This document shows positions 8,397-20,755 of a DNA stretch of 64,000 nucleotides, piece by piece. Positions within the stretch are counted from its first letter, which is position 1, and the number at the start of each line of letters is the position of its first letter. The notes beneath the pieces are model-generated. The model worked only from the letters and a program-made list of their open reading frames with translations. It was not told the origin of the DNA and ran no database searches. The stretch comes from Sutterella wadsworthensis 2_1_59BFAA. Lineage in GTDB: Bacteria > Pseudomonadota > Gammaproteobacteria > Burkholderiales > Burkholderiaceae_F. The stretch spans positions 283,800-347,799 of the forward strand of contig NZ_JH815514.1 of the NCBI RefSeq assembly GCF_000297775.1, given 5' to 3'. The translations under genes were made by a program, and so were the position numbers.

Positions 8397-10337
8397 ATGC
8401 TGTACCCCGAAAAATTTGAGGTCATCGTGGTCGGCTGCGGCCATGCAGGCGCGGAAGCCGCGCTTGCCGCCGCGCGCATGGGCCGCCGCACGCTGCTCGT
8501 GACGCACAACGTTGAAACGATCGGCCAACTCTCCTGCAATCCGTCCATCGGCGGCATCGGCAAGGGTCATCTCGTCAAGGAACTTGACGCCATGGGCGGC
8601 GCCATGGGCGTCGTGACTGACGAGGCCGGCATTCAGTTCCGCATTCTCAACGGCTCCAAGGGTGCCGCCGTTCAGGCCACCCGCGCCCAGATCGACCGTC
8701 AGCTTTACCGCCGCGCCATGCGCGAGCGCATTGAAGGCCAGGAGAACCTCAGCGTCTTCCAGCAGGCCGTTGATGACCTGATCGTCGAAAACGGCCGCGT
8801 TGCGGGCATCGTGACCCAGACGGGCTTCTGTTTCAGCGCGCAGGCTGTCGTGCTTTGCGCGGGCACCTTCCTCAACGGCATGGTGCACATCGGCCTTGAG
8901 CACTATCAGGCGGGCCGCGTCGGCGATCCCGCGAGCGTCCGTCTGGCGGAGCGCCTCAAGGAGCTCGGAATGCCTCAGGGCCGTCTCAAGACGGGCACGC
9001 CCGCCCGAATCGACGGCCGTACGATCGACTTCAGCAAGTGCGAGGAGCAGTGGGGTGACCTTGATCCCGTGCCGCAGTTTTCGCTGCTCAAGCCCGCTCC
9101 GGAACATCCGAGGCAGGTGCCCTGCTGGATCACGCGCACGAACCAGAAAGTTCATGACATCATTCTGGCCAACCTCGACCGCTCGCCCATGTACACGGGC
9201 GTCATCCACGGCATCGGCCCGCGCTACTGTCCGTCCATCGAGGACAAGGTGAAGCGCTTCGCCGACAAGGACAGCCATCAGGTGTTCCTTGAGCCCGAAG
9301 GTCTGCATGTCAACGAGTGGTATCCGAACGGCATCTCAACGAGCCTGCCCTTCGACGTCCAGCTCGACATCGTCCACAACATGCCCGGCCTTGAGCACGC
9401 GCATCTGCTGCGTCCGGGCTATGCGATTGAATACGACTTCTACGATCCGCGCGGCCTCAAGACCAGCATGGAGACGAAGGCCATGCCCGGCCTCTTCTTT
9501 GCCGGTCAGATCAACGGCACGACGGGTTACGAAGAGGCCGCCGCACAGGGGCTTCTCGCCGGTCTCAATGCCGCGCTCTACGCGCGCGGCGAAGGCTCCT
9601 GGACGGCCCGCCGCGATCAGGCCTATCTCGGCGTGATGGTCGACGATCTGACGACTCGCGGCGTGACGGAGCCCTACCGCATGTTTACTAGCCGCGCCGA
9701 ATACCGTCTGAGCCTGCGTGAGGACAACGCCGACGTGCGCCTGACGGAGGAAGGGCGACGTCTCGGCCTCGTCGATGACGAACGCTGGGCCTACTTCTGC
9801 CGCAAGCAGGAGAACGTCGCCCGCCTGATGCAGAGCCTGAAGGACACGTGGGTCAATCCGAAGCTCTTCACTTCCGAGGAGATGAACCGCGTGCTCGGCA
9901 CCGACATGGAGCGCGAATACTCGCTTCACGCTCTGGCCACCCGCCCCGGCGTCACTCTCAAGGCCGTTGCGGGCATGACGAAGACGGACGGTGCTCCCGT
10001 CCTGCCTCTGGAGGACTTCTCGGATGACGAGCTGTTCCAGGCCGAAACGGAAGTAAAGTATTCAGGCTACATCTCTCGTCAGAAGGCGGAGATCGAGCGC
10101 ACGCTGGCCAACGAGACGCTGAAGATTCCCGCCGAGCTCGACTACGACAGCGTGCCGGGGCTCAGCTTCGAGGTTCGACAGAAGCTCAAGTCGATCAGTC
10201 CCGAGACGATCGGGCAGGCCTCCCGCATCTCCGGCGTGACGCCGGCTGCGGTCTCGCTGCTGCTGGTGCATTTGAAGCGCCGCTACTACTATGTGAAGGA
10301 CAAGGGCACTCAAGCCAAGGAAAAAGGCAATGTTTGA
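8397..10337 (+). CDS. mnmG: tRNA uridine-5-carboxymethylaminomethyl modification enzyme MnmG (GidA)
   Basis: FAD- and NADH-dependent partner of MnmE. 646 residues (E. coli 629). N-terminal Rossmann motif [12 protein letters not shown], then the family blocks [13 protein letters not shown] and [14 protein letters not shown]. The start codon abuts the mnmE stop and the end overlaps rsmG by 8 bp, so mnmE-mnmG-rsmG appears translationally coupled. The gidA-gidB pair next to the origin is classical gene order. Confidence 0.98.
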   Translation: MLYPEKFEVIVVGCGHAGAEAALAAARMGRRTLLVTHNVETIGQLSCNPSIGGIGKGHLVKELDAMGGAMGVVTDEAGIQFRILNGSKGAAVQATRAQIDRQLYRRAMRERIEGQENLSVFQQAVDDLIVENGRVAGIVTQTGFCFSAQAVVLCAGTFLNGMVHIGLEHYQAGRVGDPASVRLAERLKELGMPQGRLKTGTPARIDGRTIDFSKCEEQWGDLDPVPQFSLLKPAPEHPRQVPCWITRTNQKVHDIILANLDRSPMYTGVIHGIGPRYCPSIEDKVKRFADKDSHQVFLEPEGLHVNEWYPNGISTSLPFDVQLDIVHNMPGLEHAHLLRPGYAIEYDFYDPRGLKTSMETKAMPGLFFAGQINGTTGYEEAAAQGLLAGLNAALYARGEGSWTARRDQAYLGVMVDDLTTRGVTEPYRMFTSRAEYRLSLREDNADVRLTEEGRRLGLVDDERWAYFCRKQENVARLMQSLKDTWVNPKLFTSEEMNRVLGTDMEREYSLHALATRPGVTLKAVAGMTKTDGAPVLPLEDFSDDELFQAETEVKYSGYISRQKAEIERTLANETLKIPAELDYDSVPGLSFEVRQKLKSISPETIGQASRISGVTPAAVSLLLVHLKRRYYYVKDKGTQAKEKGNV

Positions 10338-10968
10338 TTTTCAGCCACGCCTGGAGGAAGGCCTCGCGACGCTTGGTCTTGAGGCCTCCGTCGATCAGGT
10401 GGACCAACTCATGCGCTTTGCGGGCCTGCTCCAGAAGTGGAACAAGGTCTACAACCTGACCGCCATTCGCCGCGATGACGAGATCCTGACGCATCATCTT
10501 CTGGACTCGGCGGCGCTCGTGCCGTTCGTGAAGCGTCTCGGCCCTGATGCGGTGAACGTGCTCGACGTCGGCAGCGGAGGCGGCCTACCGTCGATCCCGC
10601 TTGCCATTCTCAGGCCTGATCTTCGCGTGACGGCGGTTGATGCCGTCAGCAAGAAGACGGCCTTTCTCACTCAGGCCGCCATCGAGCTGGGACTCAGGAA
10701 CTATTCGACCCGCCATGCGCGAATCGAACGTCTTTCGGGCCAGTACGACCTGATCACGTCCAGGGCCTTTGCGAATCTTCAGGACTTTGTGGACCTGACG
10801 CGCCACCTCATCAAGCCGGACGGTCTCTGGCTGGCCATGAAGGGCGCCGTGCCCGAGGATGAAATCAGTTGTCTGCCTGCCGACGCATCCGTCGCAGAGG
10901 TGCTTCCCATGGAGGTTCCCGGGCTTGGAGAGGCTCGCCATCTGGTGGTGATGAAGCCCGTCAACTAG
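10330..10968 (+). CDS. rsmG: 16S rRNA (guanine-N7) methyltransferase RsmG (GidB)
   Basis: S-adenosylmethionine-dependent methyltransferase that makes m7G527 in 16S rRNA. 212 residues (E. coli 207). SAM-binding motif [17 protein letters not shown] at about residues 77-93; the N-terminal [11 protein letters not shown] is also characteristic. It overlaps the end of mnmG by 8 bp, in keeping with an operon. Loss-of-function alleles of this family give low-level streptomycin resistance in other bacteria (established knowledge). Confidence 0.97.
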   Translation: MFDFQPRLEEGLATLGLEASVDQVDQLMRFAGLLQKWNKVYNLTAIRRDDEILTHHLLDSAALVPFVKRLGPDAVNVLDVGSGGGLPSIPLAILRPDLRVTAVDAVSKKTAFLTQAAIELGLRNYSTRHARIERLSGQYDLITSRAFANLQDFVDLTRHLIKPDGLWLAMKGAVPEDEISCLPADASVAEVLPMEVPGLGEARHLVVMKPVN

Positions 10969-10985
10969 AGATTTAGGAGACTGTC

Positions 10986-11660
10986 ATGACCAGCGCTTTC
11001 GTCAGTGCCTTCGTACTCGCATTCTCGACATTCCTGCCCGTCATCAATCCGTTCAGCGGAGCAATGTTCTTCTGTACGCTGACAACCAGCCTGTCGGACA
11101 GGGATCGTGCGTTCGTTGCCAACAGGATCGCCCTGTACTGCCTGATCATTCTGCTGGTGTGCCTGACGTGCGGACACCTGATTCTCAGCTTCTTCGGCAT
11201 TTCCGTCGGCGTGCTTCGAATGGCGGGCGGCTGCGTGCTTTTCGCCGCAGGCTGGACTGCCCTGAATGCGCCGACGCAGGAGGAGACGACGGAGGAGCGC
11301 CCCGCGCTGTCCCGCGCGAAGCTCAAGTCCATGGCCTTCTACCCCTTTACGCTGCCGCTCACGACGGGACCCGGTGCGATTGCCGTGTCCGTGGCCGTGA
11401 GCACCAGTCTGCCGCGAGACCTCGGGCACATCGCCGGCACGTTTGTGGCGACGGTTGCAACGGTGGCGGTCATCTGGGTCTGCTATCGTTACAGCGACCG
11501 TCTGAACAAGGCGGTCGGCGTGGCGGGCGCAGACGCGCTGGCGCGAATCTTCGCCTTCATCCTGATCTGTCTGGGCGTCGCCATTTTCTGGCAGGGTTTC
11601 TCCGAACTCTGGTTGGAGCTCAGCGCGCAGGCGACAGCCGCCGCAGCTGCGGTCAAGTGA
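10986..11660 (+). CDS. MarC family integral membrane protein
   Basis: 224 residues, about six transmembrane segments. The MarC (UPF0056) pattern is present: FLPVINPFSGAMFF in the first helix, FFGISVGVLRMAGG, and FTLPLTTGPGAIAVSVA, corresponding to the family's PGAI block. Physiological role is unknown; MarC is not itself a drug exporter despite its name. A ribosome-binding site (TTAGGAGA) lies 8 bp before the ATG. It sits between rsmG and parA, an unusual insertion into an otherwise conserved order. A second paralogue lies at 32586-33233. Confidence 0.9.
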   Translation: MTSAFVSAFVLAFSTFLPVINPFSGAMFFCTLTTSLSDRDRAFVANRIALYCLIILLVCLTCGHLILSFFGISVGVLRMAGGCVLFAAGWTALNAPTQEETTEERPALSRAKLKSMAFYPFTLPLTTGPGAIAVSVAVSTSLPRDLGHIAGTFVATVATVAVIWVCYRYSDRLNKAVGVAGADALARIFAFILICLGVAIFWQGFSELWLELSAQATAAAAAVK

Positions 11661-11750
11661 GCATTCTTGCGGATGACGGCCGCGCATTACTATTAGACAT
11701 TTGAGACAACCGAAGGTCAGCGGACCGCACGACGTTTGGACGACGAACTT

Positions 11751-12527
11751 ATGGCGCAAATCTTTTGTATCGCTAATCAGAAAGGAGGGGTCGGCAAGAC
11801 GACGACCGCCGTCAATCTTGCAGGCGCCCTCGCCTTGAAGGGACGCAGGGTGCTCTTCATCGACCTTGACCCCCAGGGCAACGGCACGATGGGCTGCGGC
11901 ATCGAAAAGCGCGACCTGAAGGGTTCGATCTACGAGGTGCTGCTCGGCATCGCGAGCTTCGAGCAGGCTGTCTGCCATTCGGCTGAGGGCGGCTTTGACG
12001 TTCTGCCTGCCAATCGCGAGCTGGCGGGTGCCGAGGTGGAGCTCGTGGGGCTTGATCATCGAGACGTGCGCCTCAAGAAGGCGCTCGAGCCCGAGCTCGA
12101 CAAGTACGACTATGTGCTCATCGACTGTCCGCCGAGCCTGTCGATGCTGACGCTCAACGCGCTGTGCGCGGCTGACGGCGTCATCATTCCGATGCAGTGC
12201 GAATACTATGCGCTCGAGGGGCTTACCGACCTCGTGGGCAGCGTCAAGCGCGTTCGTGCCGAGAAGAACAAGAACCTGCGCATCGTGGCGCTTCTGCGCG
12301 TGATGTTCGACACGCGCATCACGCTCCAGCAGCAGGTGAGCACGCAGCTTGAGGAGCATTTCGGCGACAAGGTCTTCAAGACCATCATTCCGCGCAACGT
12401 GAGGCTTGCCGAGGCGCCGAGCTACGGCCTGCCCGGCGTCGTCTACGACCGCTCGAGCAAGGGTGCCAAGGCCTACATGGCCTGTGCGGAAGAACTCATC
12501 GAGCGCATGGAAAAGAAGCACAAGTAA
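11751..12527 (+). CDS. parA: chromosome partitioning ATPase ParA (Soj)
   Basis: Deviant Walker-type ATPase that, with ParB, segregates newly replicated origins. 258 residues from the ATG at 11751 (MAQIFCIANQKGGVGKTTTA); a TTG 15 bp upstream in frame is less likely. The motif KGGVGKTT is at residues 11-18, FIDLDPQGN follows, and DCPPSLSMLT is present. It is followed after 16 bp by parB. No parS consensus was found in the window. Confidence 0.96.
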   Translation: MAQIFCIANQKGGVGKTTTAVNLAGALALKGRRVLFIDLDPQGNGTMGCGIEKRDLKGSIYEVLLGIASFEQAVCHSAEGGFDVLPANRELAGAEVELVGLDHRDVRLKKALEPELDKYDYVLIDCPPSLSMLTLNALCAADGVIIPMQCEYYALEGLTDLVGSVKRVRAEKNKNLRIVALLRVMFDTRITLQQQVSTQLEEHFGDKVFKTIIPRNVRLAEAPSYGLPGVVYDRSSKGAKAYMACAEELIERMEKKHK

Positions 12528-12543
12528 TTCAACGGGAGAAAAC

Positions 12544-13422
12544 GTGACGGCAAAGAAACTTGGAGGCCTCGGCCGCGGTCTGGGCGCCATTTATGACGAC
12601 TTCGACGTGAGCGGCCTCTCCGAAGAGGACGGTGATGACAAGCGCCTTGAAACGGTGAAGCTTGACGAGCTGCGCCCTGGCAGCACTCAGCCGCGCAGCA
12701 CCATGACGGAAGAGGGGCTTCAGGAGCTGGCTGACTCCATTCGCCAGCAGGGCATCATCAGCCCGATCATCGTCCGTCCTGCGGACGAGGGCTACGAAAT
12801 CATCGCCGGCGAGCGCCGCTTCCGCGCCGCCCGCATGGCGGGCCTCGAAGAGGTTCCCGTCATCATCCGCACGGTGGATCAGACCCAGGCACTCGCCATG
12901 GCGCTCATCGAGAACATGCAGCGTGAGGACCTGAATCCTCTCGAGGAGGCGGCAGGCATCCAGCGCCTCATTGACGAGTGCGACTACACGCATGAACAGG
13001 CGGCCGAAGCCGTCGGCCGTTCGCGCACCGCAACGACGAACCTTCTTCGCCTTCTGACGCTGACGCCTGAAGTGAAGGCCATGCTGAAGGAGCGCAAGCT
13101 CGAGATGGGACATGCGCGTGCGCTTCTCGCGCTTGATGCCGCCGAACAGGTGCTGGCCGCGAAAGAAGTGGTTGCCAAAGCGCTGTCGGTGCGTCAAACT
13201 GAAGACTTGATCCGTCGGATGAAGGAAAAGCAACCCGTTCGTCAGAAGTTCGTGGTCAAGACCCGCGACGACATTCGACTCGAGGAGTCGCTCGCCGAAA
13301 CGCTCGGTGCCGTCGTGAAGCTCTCCGCCAACTCGAAGGGCAAGGGCAGGATCGTGATTGAATTTACCAATCTCGACCAGCTCGAGGGCATCGTACACCG
13401 GATCCAACAGCAGGGCCATTAA
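12544..13422 (+). CDS. parB: chromosome partitioning protein ParB (Spo0J)
   Basis: CTP-dependent DNA clamp that loads at parS. I start at the GTG 12544 (VTAKKLGGLGRGLGAIY), preceded by a GGGAG ribosome-binding site; 292 residues. The N-terminal domain has the CTPase motif GERRFRA and ENMQREDLNPLEEA; the helix-turn-helix region follows (AAEAVGRSRTATTNLLRL); the C-terminal dimerisation segment ends the protein. The start GLGRGLGA is the ParA-stimulating N-terminus. The frame is open upstream only because it overlaps parA. Confidence 0.96.
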   Translation: MTAKKLGGLGRGLGAIYDDFDVSGLSEEDGDDKRLETVKLDELRPGSTQPRSTMTEEGLQELADSIRQQGIISPIIVRPADEGYEIIAGERRFRAARMAGLEEVPVIIRTVDQTQALAMALIENMQREDLNPLEEAAGIQRLIDECDYTHEQAAEAVGRSRTATTNLLRLLTLTPEVKAMLKERKLEMGHARALLALDAAEQVLAAKEVVAKALSVRQTEDLIRRMKEKQPVRQKFVVKTRDDIRLEESLAETLGAVVKLSANSKGKGRIVIEFTNLDQLEGIVHRIQQQGH

Positions 13423-13575
13423 GTCGAAGGGCTTAGGCGACTTCGTGCTTAATAGATAAATTCTATAGAGCATACCCATAACGAGGTAGGAGTGTTCCCC
13501 GTTTGGTGAGTTGTATGTATTTAAGACAAAACTTAGAATTCGATCCGACTGAAAACCCAACGAACAACCGCAAGT

Positions 13576-13938
13576 ATGTACGCCATTTCTGATATGATGC
13601 GCATTTCCCTTGCGCAGTATGTCATCGTATTTCTTGTAACTGTTGTTTCTGCTTTTTTCGTAGGGCAGGATGCAGCCTACACGGCACTGATGGCGGGGCT
13701 CGCTTACGCGGTCCCGACGACGCTCCTCGCGTTGTTTTTGGTGCTGCCGAAATTTTTGACGGCGTACAGCCCAAGTGCTGTCGCAGTGCTCGGAGGGGAG
13801 TTTGTCAAGATCCTGGTTGTCGTGCTTCTTTTGGGGCTGATGGTCGGGTACTACGAAAACCTTCATTGGCCCGCCTTTATCTTCACGATAATTGCGGTGG
13901 CGAACAGTTACTTCATCGTGCTGTTCAAGAGACATTAA
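13576..13938 (+). CDS. atpI: ATP synthase protein I
   Basis: Small hydrophobic accessory protein encoded first in many atp operons and thought to help c-ring assembly. 120 residues, about four transmembrane helices (VIVFLVTVVSAFFVG, AALMAGLAYAVP-like region, ILVVVLLLGLMVGYY, FIFTIIAVANSYFIVL). No clear Shine-Dalgarno precedes the ATG at 13576; in-frame ATGs at 13594 and 13597 are possible. It follows 153 bp of non-coding sequence that should hold the atp promoter, and atpB starts 13 bp later. Confidence 0.88.
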   Translation: MYAISDMMRISLAQYVIVFLVTVVSAFFVGQDAAYTALMAGLAYAVPTTLLALFLVLPKFLTAYSPSAVAVLGGEFVKILVVVLLLGLMVGYYENLHWPAFIFTIIAVANSYFIVLFKRH

Positions 13939-13950
13939 GGATCGGTATCC

Positions 13951-14781
13951 ATGGCAGCAGAAGCCCTTACCGCTACTGAGTATATTAAACATCACATGGC
14001 CCACCTGGCTTCCGCGCATCAGGGGTCCGTTGTTGATTTTTCTATCGTGAACTACGACACCATCTTCTTCTCCGTGTTGATGCTGGCTGTCATGTTCTTC
14101 CTTCTGCGAGCCGGTGCTAAGAAGGCTACTTCCGGTGTCCCCGGAAAGATGCAGTGTGCAGTCGAAATGCTGGTGGAAATGGTCAACAACCAGGCCAAGA
14201 ACATCGTGCACGGCGACCGCACCTTCGTGGCTCCGCTGGCTTTAACCGTGTTCTGCTGGGTCGCGTTGATGAACTCCATCGACTTGATTCCGGTTGACCT
14301 GTTCCCCGCGATTGCTGGTCTGATCGGCCTCGATCATCTCCGTCCGTTGCCGACTGCTGACCTCAACGGCCCGCTCGGCATGTCGTTGGGCGTGCTCCTC
14401 CTTCTCTTCTACTACGGCGTGAAGGTCAAGGGCCTCGGCGGCTTCGTGCATGAACTGTTTACTGCGCCTTTCGGCAGTCATCCCGCTCTCTGGCCGTTCA
14501 ACTTCCTGTTGAACATCATTGAGTACCTCGCCAAGTTCGTCTCGCTCGGCATGCGACTCTTCGGCAACATGTATGCTGGTGAATTGCTGTTCTTCCTGCT
14601 GGCGCTTCTCGGCGGTTTCGCTCTCGAACTCAGTTCCATTGGGACTGTTAGTGCTGGTATTGGTCAAGTCTTCGCAGGTTTGGTCTGGTGGCTTTTCCAT
14701 GTCCTGATTGTTCTGCTTCAGGCCTTCATCTTCATGATGTTGACGCTCGTCTACATCGGTCAGGCCCACAGCAGCCACTAA
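13951..14781 (+). CDS. atpB: ATP synthase Fo subunit a
   Basis: Membrane stator subunit with the half-channels for proton flow to the c-ring. 276 residues (E. coli 271), with five to six transmembrane helices. The essential arginine is in [19 protein letters not shown] lies ten bases before the ATG. It follows atpI and precedes atpE, the standard order. Confidence 0.97.
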   Translation: MAAEALTATEYIKHHMAHLASAHQGSVVDFSIVNYDTIFFSVLMLAVMFFLLRAGAKKATSGVPGKMQCAVEMLVEMVNNQAKNIVHGDRTFVAPLALTVFCWVALMNSIDLIPVDLFPAIAGLIGLDHLRPLPTADLNGPLGMSLGVLLLLFYYGVKVKGLGGFVHELFTAPFGSHPALWPFNFLLNIIEYLAKFVSLGMRLFGNMYAGELLFFLLALLGGFALELSSIGTVSAGIGQVFAGLVWWLFHVLIVLLQAFIFMMLTLVYIGQAHSSH

Positions 14782-14811
14782 TCTCTTTTTTCCTTTACTC
14801 CCTCTTTTTAA

Positions 14812-15072
<261 letters not shown>

Positions 15073-15114
15073 TTTGGTGCCGCGAAAATAAAACGTCTTT
15101 TCTTTTAATGACGC

Positions 15115-15162
15115 CGTTGACTGCCCTGCTTGAACGCTAGAAGGGCGAGAGGGCGGTCAACG
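15115..15162 (+). other. stable RNA hairpin in the atpE-atpF gap
   Basis: A 13-bp stem with one G·U pair (arms 15115-15127 and 15150-15162) enclosing 22 nt, inside the 105-bp atpE-atpF gap. No T-run follows. Such a structure could protect the upstream atpE mRNA end or reduce read-through, fitting the need for many c subunits per complex. The structure is seen; the role is inference. Confidence 0.7.
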
Positions 15163-15177
15163 TAACGGGGTTCAATA

Positions 15178-15648
15178 ATGAACATTAATGCCTCTCTGTT
15201 TTTACAGATGGTCGTGTTCTTCCTTGGTGCCTGGATCACCATGAAGTACATCTGGCCGCCGCTGATCCACGCGATTGAAGAGCGTCAGAAGAAGATCGCC
15301 GATGGTCTCTCTGCCGCTAACAAGGGTGAGAAGGCTCTGGCTATCGCGACCGAGCAGGGCAAGGCCATCGAAGCCGACGCCCGCGCCCGTGCCACCACCA
15401 TTGTTTCTGACGGTGAAAAGCGTGCTCAGAGTATCGTCGATGAAGCCAAAGCTCAGGCTCAGGTCGAAGCCGACCGCATCATCGAGAATGCTCGTGCTGA
15501 AGCTGCTCAGGAAATGCAGCGTGCTCGTGAAGCGCTTCGTAACGAAGTGGCTGCTCTTGCCGTTGCCGGTGCTGAGCAGATCCTGGCCCGTGAGGTCGAC
15601 AAGACCGTTCACGCCGCCATGCTTGAACAATTGAAGGCGAAGCTCTAA
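15178..15648 (+). CDS. atpF: ATP synthase Fo subunit b
   Basis: Peripheral stalk subunit. 156 residues, the same length as in E. coli. One N-terminal transmembrane helix ([20 protein letters not shown]) followed by a long Ala/Glu/Arg-rich helix that forms the dimeric coiled coil and contacts delta at its C-terminus. It is preceded by the atpE-atpF hairpin and followed after 2 bp by atpH. Confidence 0.97.
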   Translation: MNINASLFLQMVVFFLGAWITMKYIWPPLIHAIEERQKKIADGLSAANKGEKALAIATEQGKAIEADARARATTIVSDGEKRAQSIVDEAKAQAQVEADRIIENARAEAAQEMQRAREALRNEVAALAVAGAEQILAREVDKTVHAAMLEQLKAKL

Positions 15649-15650
15649 CT

Positions 15651-16202
15651 ATGGCTGAACTTTCGACGATTGCGCGCCCCTACGCACAAGGCCTGATGAA
15701 GGCTTTGAAAGACCGTAATGCCGGCGCTGAAGATGTGGCCCAGGATCTTGAAGTCATCGAAGCTCTCGCTTCCCTGACTAAGAATCCTGAAGTCGCCACG
15801 CTGGTTGGCGATCCGAAGCTGACTGACGATCAACTCTGCGACCTGATTGCGGAACTTTGCGGCAACAACCTCCCGAAGGAAGTCGCGAACATGCTGCGCG
15901 TGGTCATCGAAAACGGTCGTCTGGAAGCTTTCCCGGAGATCGCCCGTCAGTTTCGTGAGCTGAAGAATTCTTCCGAAGGCATTGCCGATGCCTACATCGA
16001 GTCGGCCTTTGAGCTTAGCGCCGCTGAGCTCGACAGCCTGCTTGAGTCGCTTGCCAAGAAGTTCCCCGGCCTCAAACTCCACCCGATCGTTTCCATCAAT
16101 CCCGAACTGATCGGCGGCGTTTGCATTCGTATCGGCGACAAACTTCTTGACGGTTCGATTCGCGCTCGTCTCGCTCAGATGAAGACGACGCTCACCGCTT
16201 AA
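15651..16202 (+). CDS. atpH: ATP synthase F1 subunit delta
   Basis: Links the peripheral stalk to F1. 183 residues (E. coli 177). The N-terminus [14 protein letters not shown] matches the family pattern of ARPYA, and the C-terminal region has [20 protein letters not shown], a delta hallmark. Starts 2 bp after the atpF stop; atpA follows after 19 bp. Confidence 0.97.
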   Translation: MAELSTIARPYAQGLMKALKDRNAGAEDVAQDLEVIEALASLTKNPEVATLVGDPKLTDDQLCDLIAELCGNNLPKEVANMLRVVIENGRLEAFPEIARQFRELKNSSEGIADAYIESAFELSAAELDSLLESLAKKFPGLKLHPIVSINPELIGGVCIRIGDKLLDGSIRARLAQMKTTLTA

Positions 16203-16221
16203 AAACATTCGGAGCTGTAAG

Positions 16222-17763
16222 ATGCAACTCAATCCCAGTGAAATCAGCGATCTGCTGAAGAAGCGTATCGAAGGCCTCGGCGTTTCCGCAGATCTTCGTA
16301 CCCAGGGCACCGTCGTGTCGGTGACCGACGGTATCTGCCGTGTTCACGGTCTTAGCGACGTGATGCAGGGCGAAATGCTGGAATTCCCCGGCAATACGTA
16401 TGGCCTCGCCCTCAACCTCGAACGTGACTCCGTCGGTGCCGTTATTCTCGGTTCCTACGAACACATTTCCGAAGGCGACCTGGTCAAGACGACCGGCAAG
16501 ATTCTTTCCGTTCCCGTTGGTCCGGAACTTATCGGCCGCGTTGTGAACGCTCTCGGTCAGCCGATCGACGGCAAGGGTCCGATCAACACGGAACTCTTCG
16601 ACGTCGTCGAAAAGGTTGCTCCCGGCGTTATCGACCGCCAGTCCGTTTCCCAGCCGGTTCAGACGGGCTTGAAGTCCGTTGACTCCATGATCCCGATCGG
16701 CCGCGGCCAGCGCGAACTCATCATTGGCGACCGCCAGTGTGGTAAGACCGCCGTCGCCATCGACACGATCATCAACCAGAAGGGCAAGAACCTTACCTGC
16801 GTGTACGTTGCCATCGGCCAGAAGGCCTCCACGATCGCCAACGTCGTTCGCAAGCTCGAAGAAAGCGGCGCCATGGAATACACCATCGTCGTTGCCGCCA
16901 CGGCTTCCGAATCCGCCGCCATGCAGTACATCGCTCCGTACGCCGGCGCCACGATGGGTGAATACTTCCGCGACCGCGGTGAAGACTCCCTGATTGTCTA
17001 TGACGACTTGACGAAGCAGGCTTGGGCCTACCGTCAGATTTCCCTGCTGCTCCGCCGTCCGCCGGGACGCGAAGCCTACCCTGGCGACGTCTTCTACCTG
17101 CACAGCCGTCTGCTCGAACGTGCCGCTCGCGTGAACCCGGTTTACGTCGAACGCTTCACGGAAGGCAAGGTTACGGGCAAGACCGGTTCCATGACGGCTC
17201 TGCCGATCATTGAAACGCAGGCTGGCGACGTTACCGCCTTCGTTCCGACCAACGTGATTTCCATTACCGACGGTCAGATCTTCCTTGAAACCGACCTCTT
17301 CAACGCCGGTATCCGTCCCGCCATCAACCCGGGTATTTCCGTGTCCCGAGTCGGTGGTGCCGCTCAGACGAAGATCATCAAGAAGCTCGGCGGTGGTGTC
17401 CGTCTTGCCCTGGCTCAGTACCGTGAACTCGCTGCCTTTGCTCAGTTCGCCTCTGACCTCGACGATGTTACCCGCAAGCAGCTCGAACGCGGTCGTGTCG
17501 TTACCGAACTCATGAAGCAGCCGCAGTACCAGCCGCTTCAGGTTTGGGAAGAAGCTCTCGTGCTTTACGCCGTGAACATGGGTGCCTACGACGACGTGGC
17601 TGTTGCTGACGCGCTTCGTGTCGAACGCGGCATGCGTGAATACCTCAAGACGCACCATGCTGACCTGATCGAAACGATCGAAGCCAAGAAGGAACTCTCC
17701 AAGGACGTCGATGCCCAGCTCAAGGCTGCTATCGAGTCGTTCAAGAAGAGCGGTGCTTACTAA
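16222..17763 (+). CDS. atpA: ATP synthase F1 subunit alpha
   Basis: Non-catalytic nucleotide-binding subunit of the hexamer. 513 residues, identical in length to E. coli. Starts [17 protein letters not shown], a canonical N-terminus. Walker A is [10 protein letters not shown] at about residues 170-179, and the family signature [14 protein letters not shown] is present. No anomalies. Confidence 0.98.
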   Translation: MQLNPSEISDLLKKRIEGLGVSADLRTQGTVVSVTDGICRVHGLSDVMQGEMLEFPGNTYGLALNLERDSVGAVILGSYEHISEGDLVKTTGKILSVPVGPELIGRVVNALGQPIDGKGPINTELFDVVEKVAPGVIDRQSVSQPVQTGLKSVDSMIPIGRGQRELIIGDRQCGKTAVAIDTIINQKGKNLTCVYVAIGQKASTIANVVRKLEESGAMEYTIVVAATASESAAMQYIAPYAGATMGEYFRDRGEDSLIVYDDLTKQAWAYRQISLLLRRPPGREAYPGDVFYLHSRLLERAARVNPVYVERFTEGKVTGKTGSMTALPIIETQAGDVTAFVPTNVISITDGQIFLETDLFNAGIRPAINPGISVSRVGGAAQTKIIKKLGGGVRLALAQYRELAAFAQFASDLDDVTRKQLERGRVVTELMKQPQYQPLQVWEEALVLYAVNMGAYDDVAVADALRVERGMREYLKTHHADLIETIEAKKELSKDVDAQLKAAIESFKKSGAY

Positions 17764-17794
17764 GCGTTAACAAATCCAAGAGGACCCATATCCC

Positions 17795-18670
17795 ATGCCC
17801 AGTACAAAGGAAATTCGCGGAAAGATCAAGAGCGTGCAAAACACGCGCAAGATCACCAAGGCGATGGAGATGGTTGCGGCCTCGAAGATGCGCAAGGCGC
17901 AGGACCGGATGTTTGCGGCCCGTCCGTACGGTGACAAGATTCGAGTGATCTGCTCGCATCTTGCCCGTGCGAACAGCGAATACAAGCATCCGTTCCTCGT
18001 TAAGCATGAAGGCACCAAGAAGATTGGTCTCATTCTCGTGACGACCGACAAGGGGCTTGCCGGCCCCCTGAATACCAACATTCAGCGCCTTGTTCTGCAC
18101 AAGATCAAGGACTGGAGCGCGGAAGGCTACTCCATTGAAGCCACCGCTCTCGGTAACAAGGGGTTAGGCTTCCTCCAGCGCCTTCAGGCCAATGTGGTTA
18201 GCCAGGCCGTCCAGCTTGGCGACCGCCCGAACCTCGACCGTCTGATCGGTGCCATCCGCATCCAGATTCAGGCTTACGTCGAAGGCAAGGTGGATTCTGT
18301 GCATCTGGCCTATTCCCGTTTTGTTAACGCCATGAAGCAGGTGCCCGTGGTCGAGCAGATTCTGCCGCTTACGGACAGCCATCTTGATGCGGCTGACAAG
18401 CGTGATCACTCGTGGGACTATCTCTACGAGCCCGACGCCGAAACCGTTCTCGACGCGCTTCTGAAGCGTTACGTCGAAGCTTTGATTTACCAAGCAGTTG
18501 CAGAAAATATGGCTTCTGAACAGAGCGCCCGCATGGTGGCCATGAAGGCCGCTTCGGACAACGCCAAGAAGCTCATCGAAGAGCTGCAGCTCGTTTATAA
18601 CAAGACCCGTCAGGCCGGCATTACGAAGGAAATCACCGAAATCGTCGGTGGTGCCGCCGCCGTGTCTTAA
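17795..18670 (+). CDS. atpG: ATP synthase F1 subunit gamma
   Basis: Central rotor shaft. 291 residues (E. coli 287). The N-terminal helix [20 protein letters not shown] and the C-terminal helix ([20 protein letters not shown]) are both strongly conserved and form the coiled coil within the hexamer. Lies between atpA and atpD with short spacers. Confidence 0.98.
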   Translation: MPSTKEIRGKIKSVQNTRKITKAMEMVAASKMRKAQDRMFAARPYGDKIRVICSHLARANSEYKHPFLVKHEGTKKIGLILVTTDKGLAGPLNTNIQRLVLHKIKDWSAEGYSIEATALGNKGLGFLQRLQANVVSQAVQLGDRPNLDRLIGAIRIQIQAYVEGKVDSVHLAYSRFVNAMKQVPVVEQILPLTDSHLDAADKRDHSWDYLYEPDAETVLDALLKRYVEALIYQAVAENMASEQSARMVAMKAASDNAKKLIEELQLVYNKTRQAGITKEITEIVGGAAAVS

Positions 18671-18684
18671 GTATCGATAACTGA

Positions 18685-20097
<1,413 letters not shown>

Positions 20098-20159
20098 TGC
20101 TTGCCTGAGGCCGGTCGCAAGATCGGCCCTGTCAAGCGCCCGACAACGGAGCAACTAAC

Positions 20160-20579
20160 ATGGCTACTATCAAAGTCGACGTCGTTAGCGCGGAAGAGTC
20201 CATCTTCTCCGGTGACGCCGAGCTCGTTTCGCTGCCCGGTAAGTCTGGCGAATTGGGTATTCTGCCTGGGCACGTGCCCCTCATCACGCTGATCCGCCCC
20301 GGTTTTGTCCGCATTCATCTGCCGGGCAAGAAGGAAGTGGAACAGGTGTTTGTGGCTGGTGGCGTGCTTGAAGTTCAGCCCGATCTGGTGACTGTGCTGG
20401 CTGATACGGCCGTCCGCAGCAATGACCTCGACGAGGCCAAGGCTGCCAAGGCTCTTGAAGATGCCCGCGCACAGCGTCAGAATGCAACGGGCGAAATCGA
20501 GATTGCCCGCCTCGAAGCCGAGATGGCCGCTCTGGCCGCTCAGATCGTGGCAATCAAGAAGATTCGTCAGCAGCGTTAA
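20160..20579 (+). CDS. atpC: ATP synthase F1 subunit epsilon
   Basis: Rotor subunit and regulator that can inhibit ATP hydrolysis through its C-terminal helices. 139 residues, the same as E. coli. N-terminal beta-sandwich with [20 protein letters not shown]-terminal helical pair from about residue 90 ([17 protein letters not shown]). Last gene of the operon; a strong terminator follows. Confidence 0.97.
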   Translation: MATIKVDVVSAEESIFSGDAELVSLPGKSGELGILPGHVPLITLIRPGFVRIHLPGKKEVEQVFVAGGVLEVQPDLVTVLADTAVRSNDLDEAKAAKALEDARAQRQNATGEIEIARLEAEMAALAAQIVAIKKIRQQR

Positions 20580-20599
20580 GCGAACGTTGTTTCTGCCAA

Positions 20600-20634
20600 A
20601 AAGGGTGGTATTGTTCAAATACCGCCCTTTTTTT
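20600..20634 (+). terminator. intrinsic terminator of the atp operon
   Basis: 13-bp stem with one wobble (arms 20600-20612 and 20618-20630) and a short loop, followed by a run of T residues. Confidence 0.93.
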
Positions 20635-20755
20635 ATGTTCAAAATCAAGAAAGCGCAGGGATGCAGGTCAGTCGGCTGCTGGATGCAGGTACGATTATCT
20701 GATGCGTAACCAAGCGCTTGAGAACAAAGGTATTTGATTCAATCAGGAGGTCAGC

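Noticed and set aside
6912..9308. 798-codon minus-strand frame over mnmE and mnmG
   Set aside because: Shadow of two well conserved plus-strand genes; composition typical of an antisense frame.
20268..20279. GGGCACGTGCCC palindrome as a possible parS site
   Set aside because: It lies inside atpC and lacks the TGTTTCACGTGAAACA-type consensus; only the central CACGTG agrees. No parS was found elsewhere in the window.
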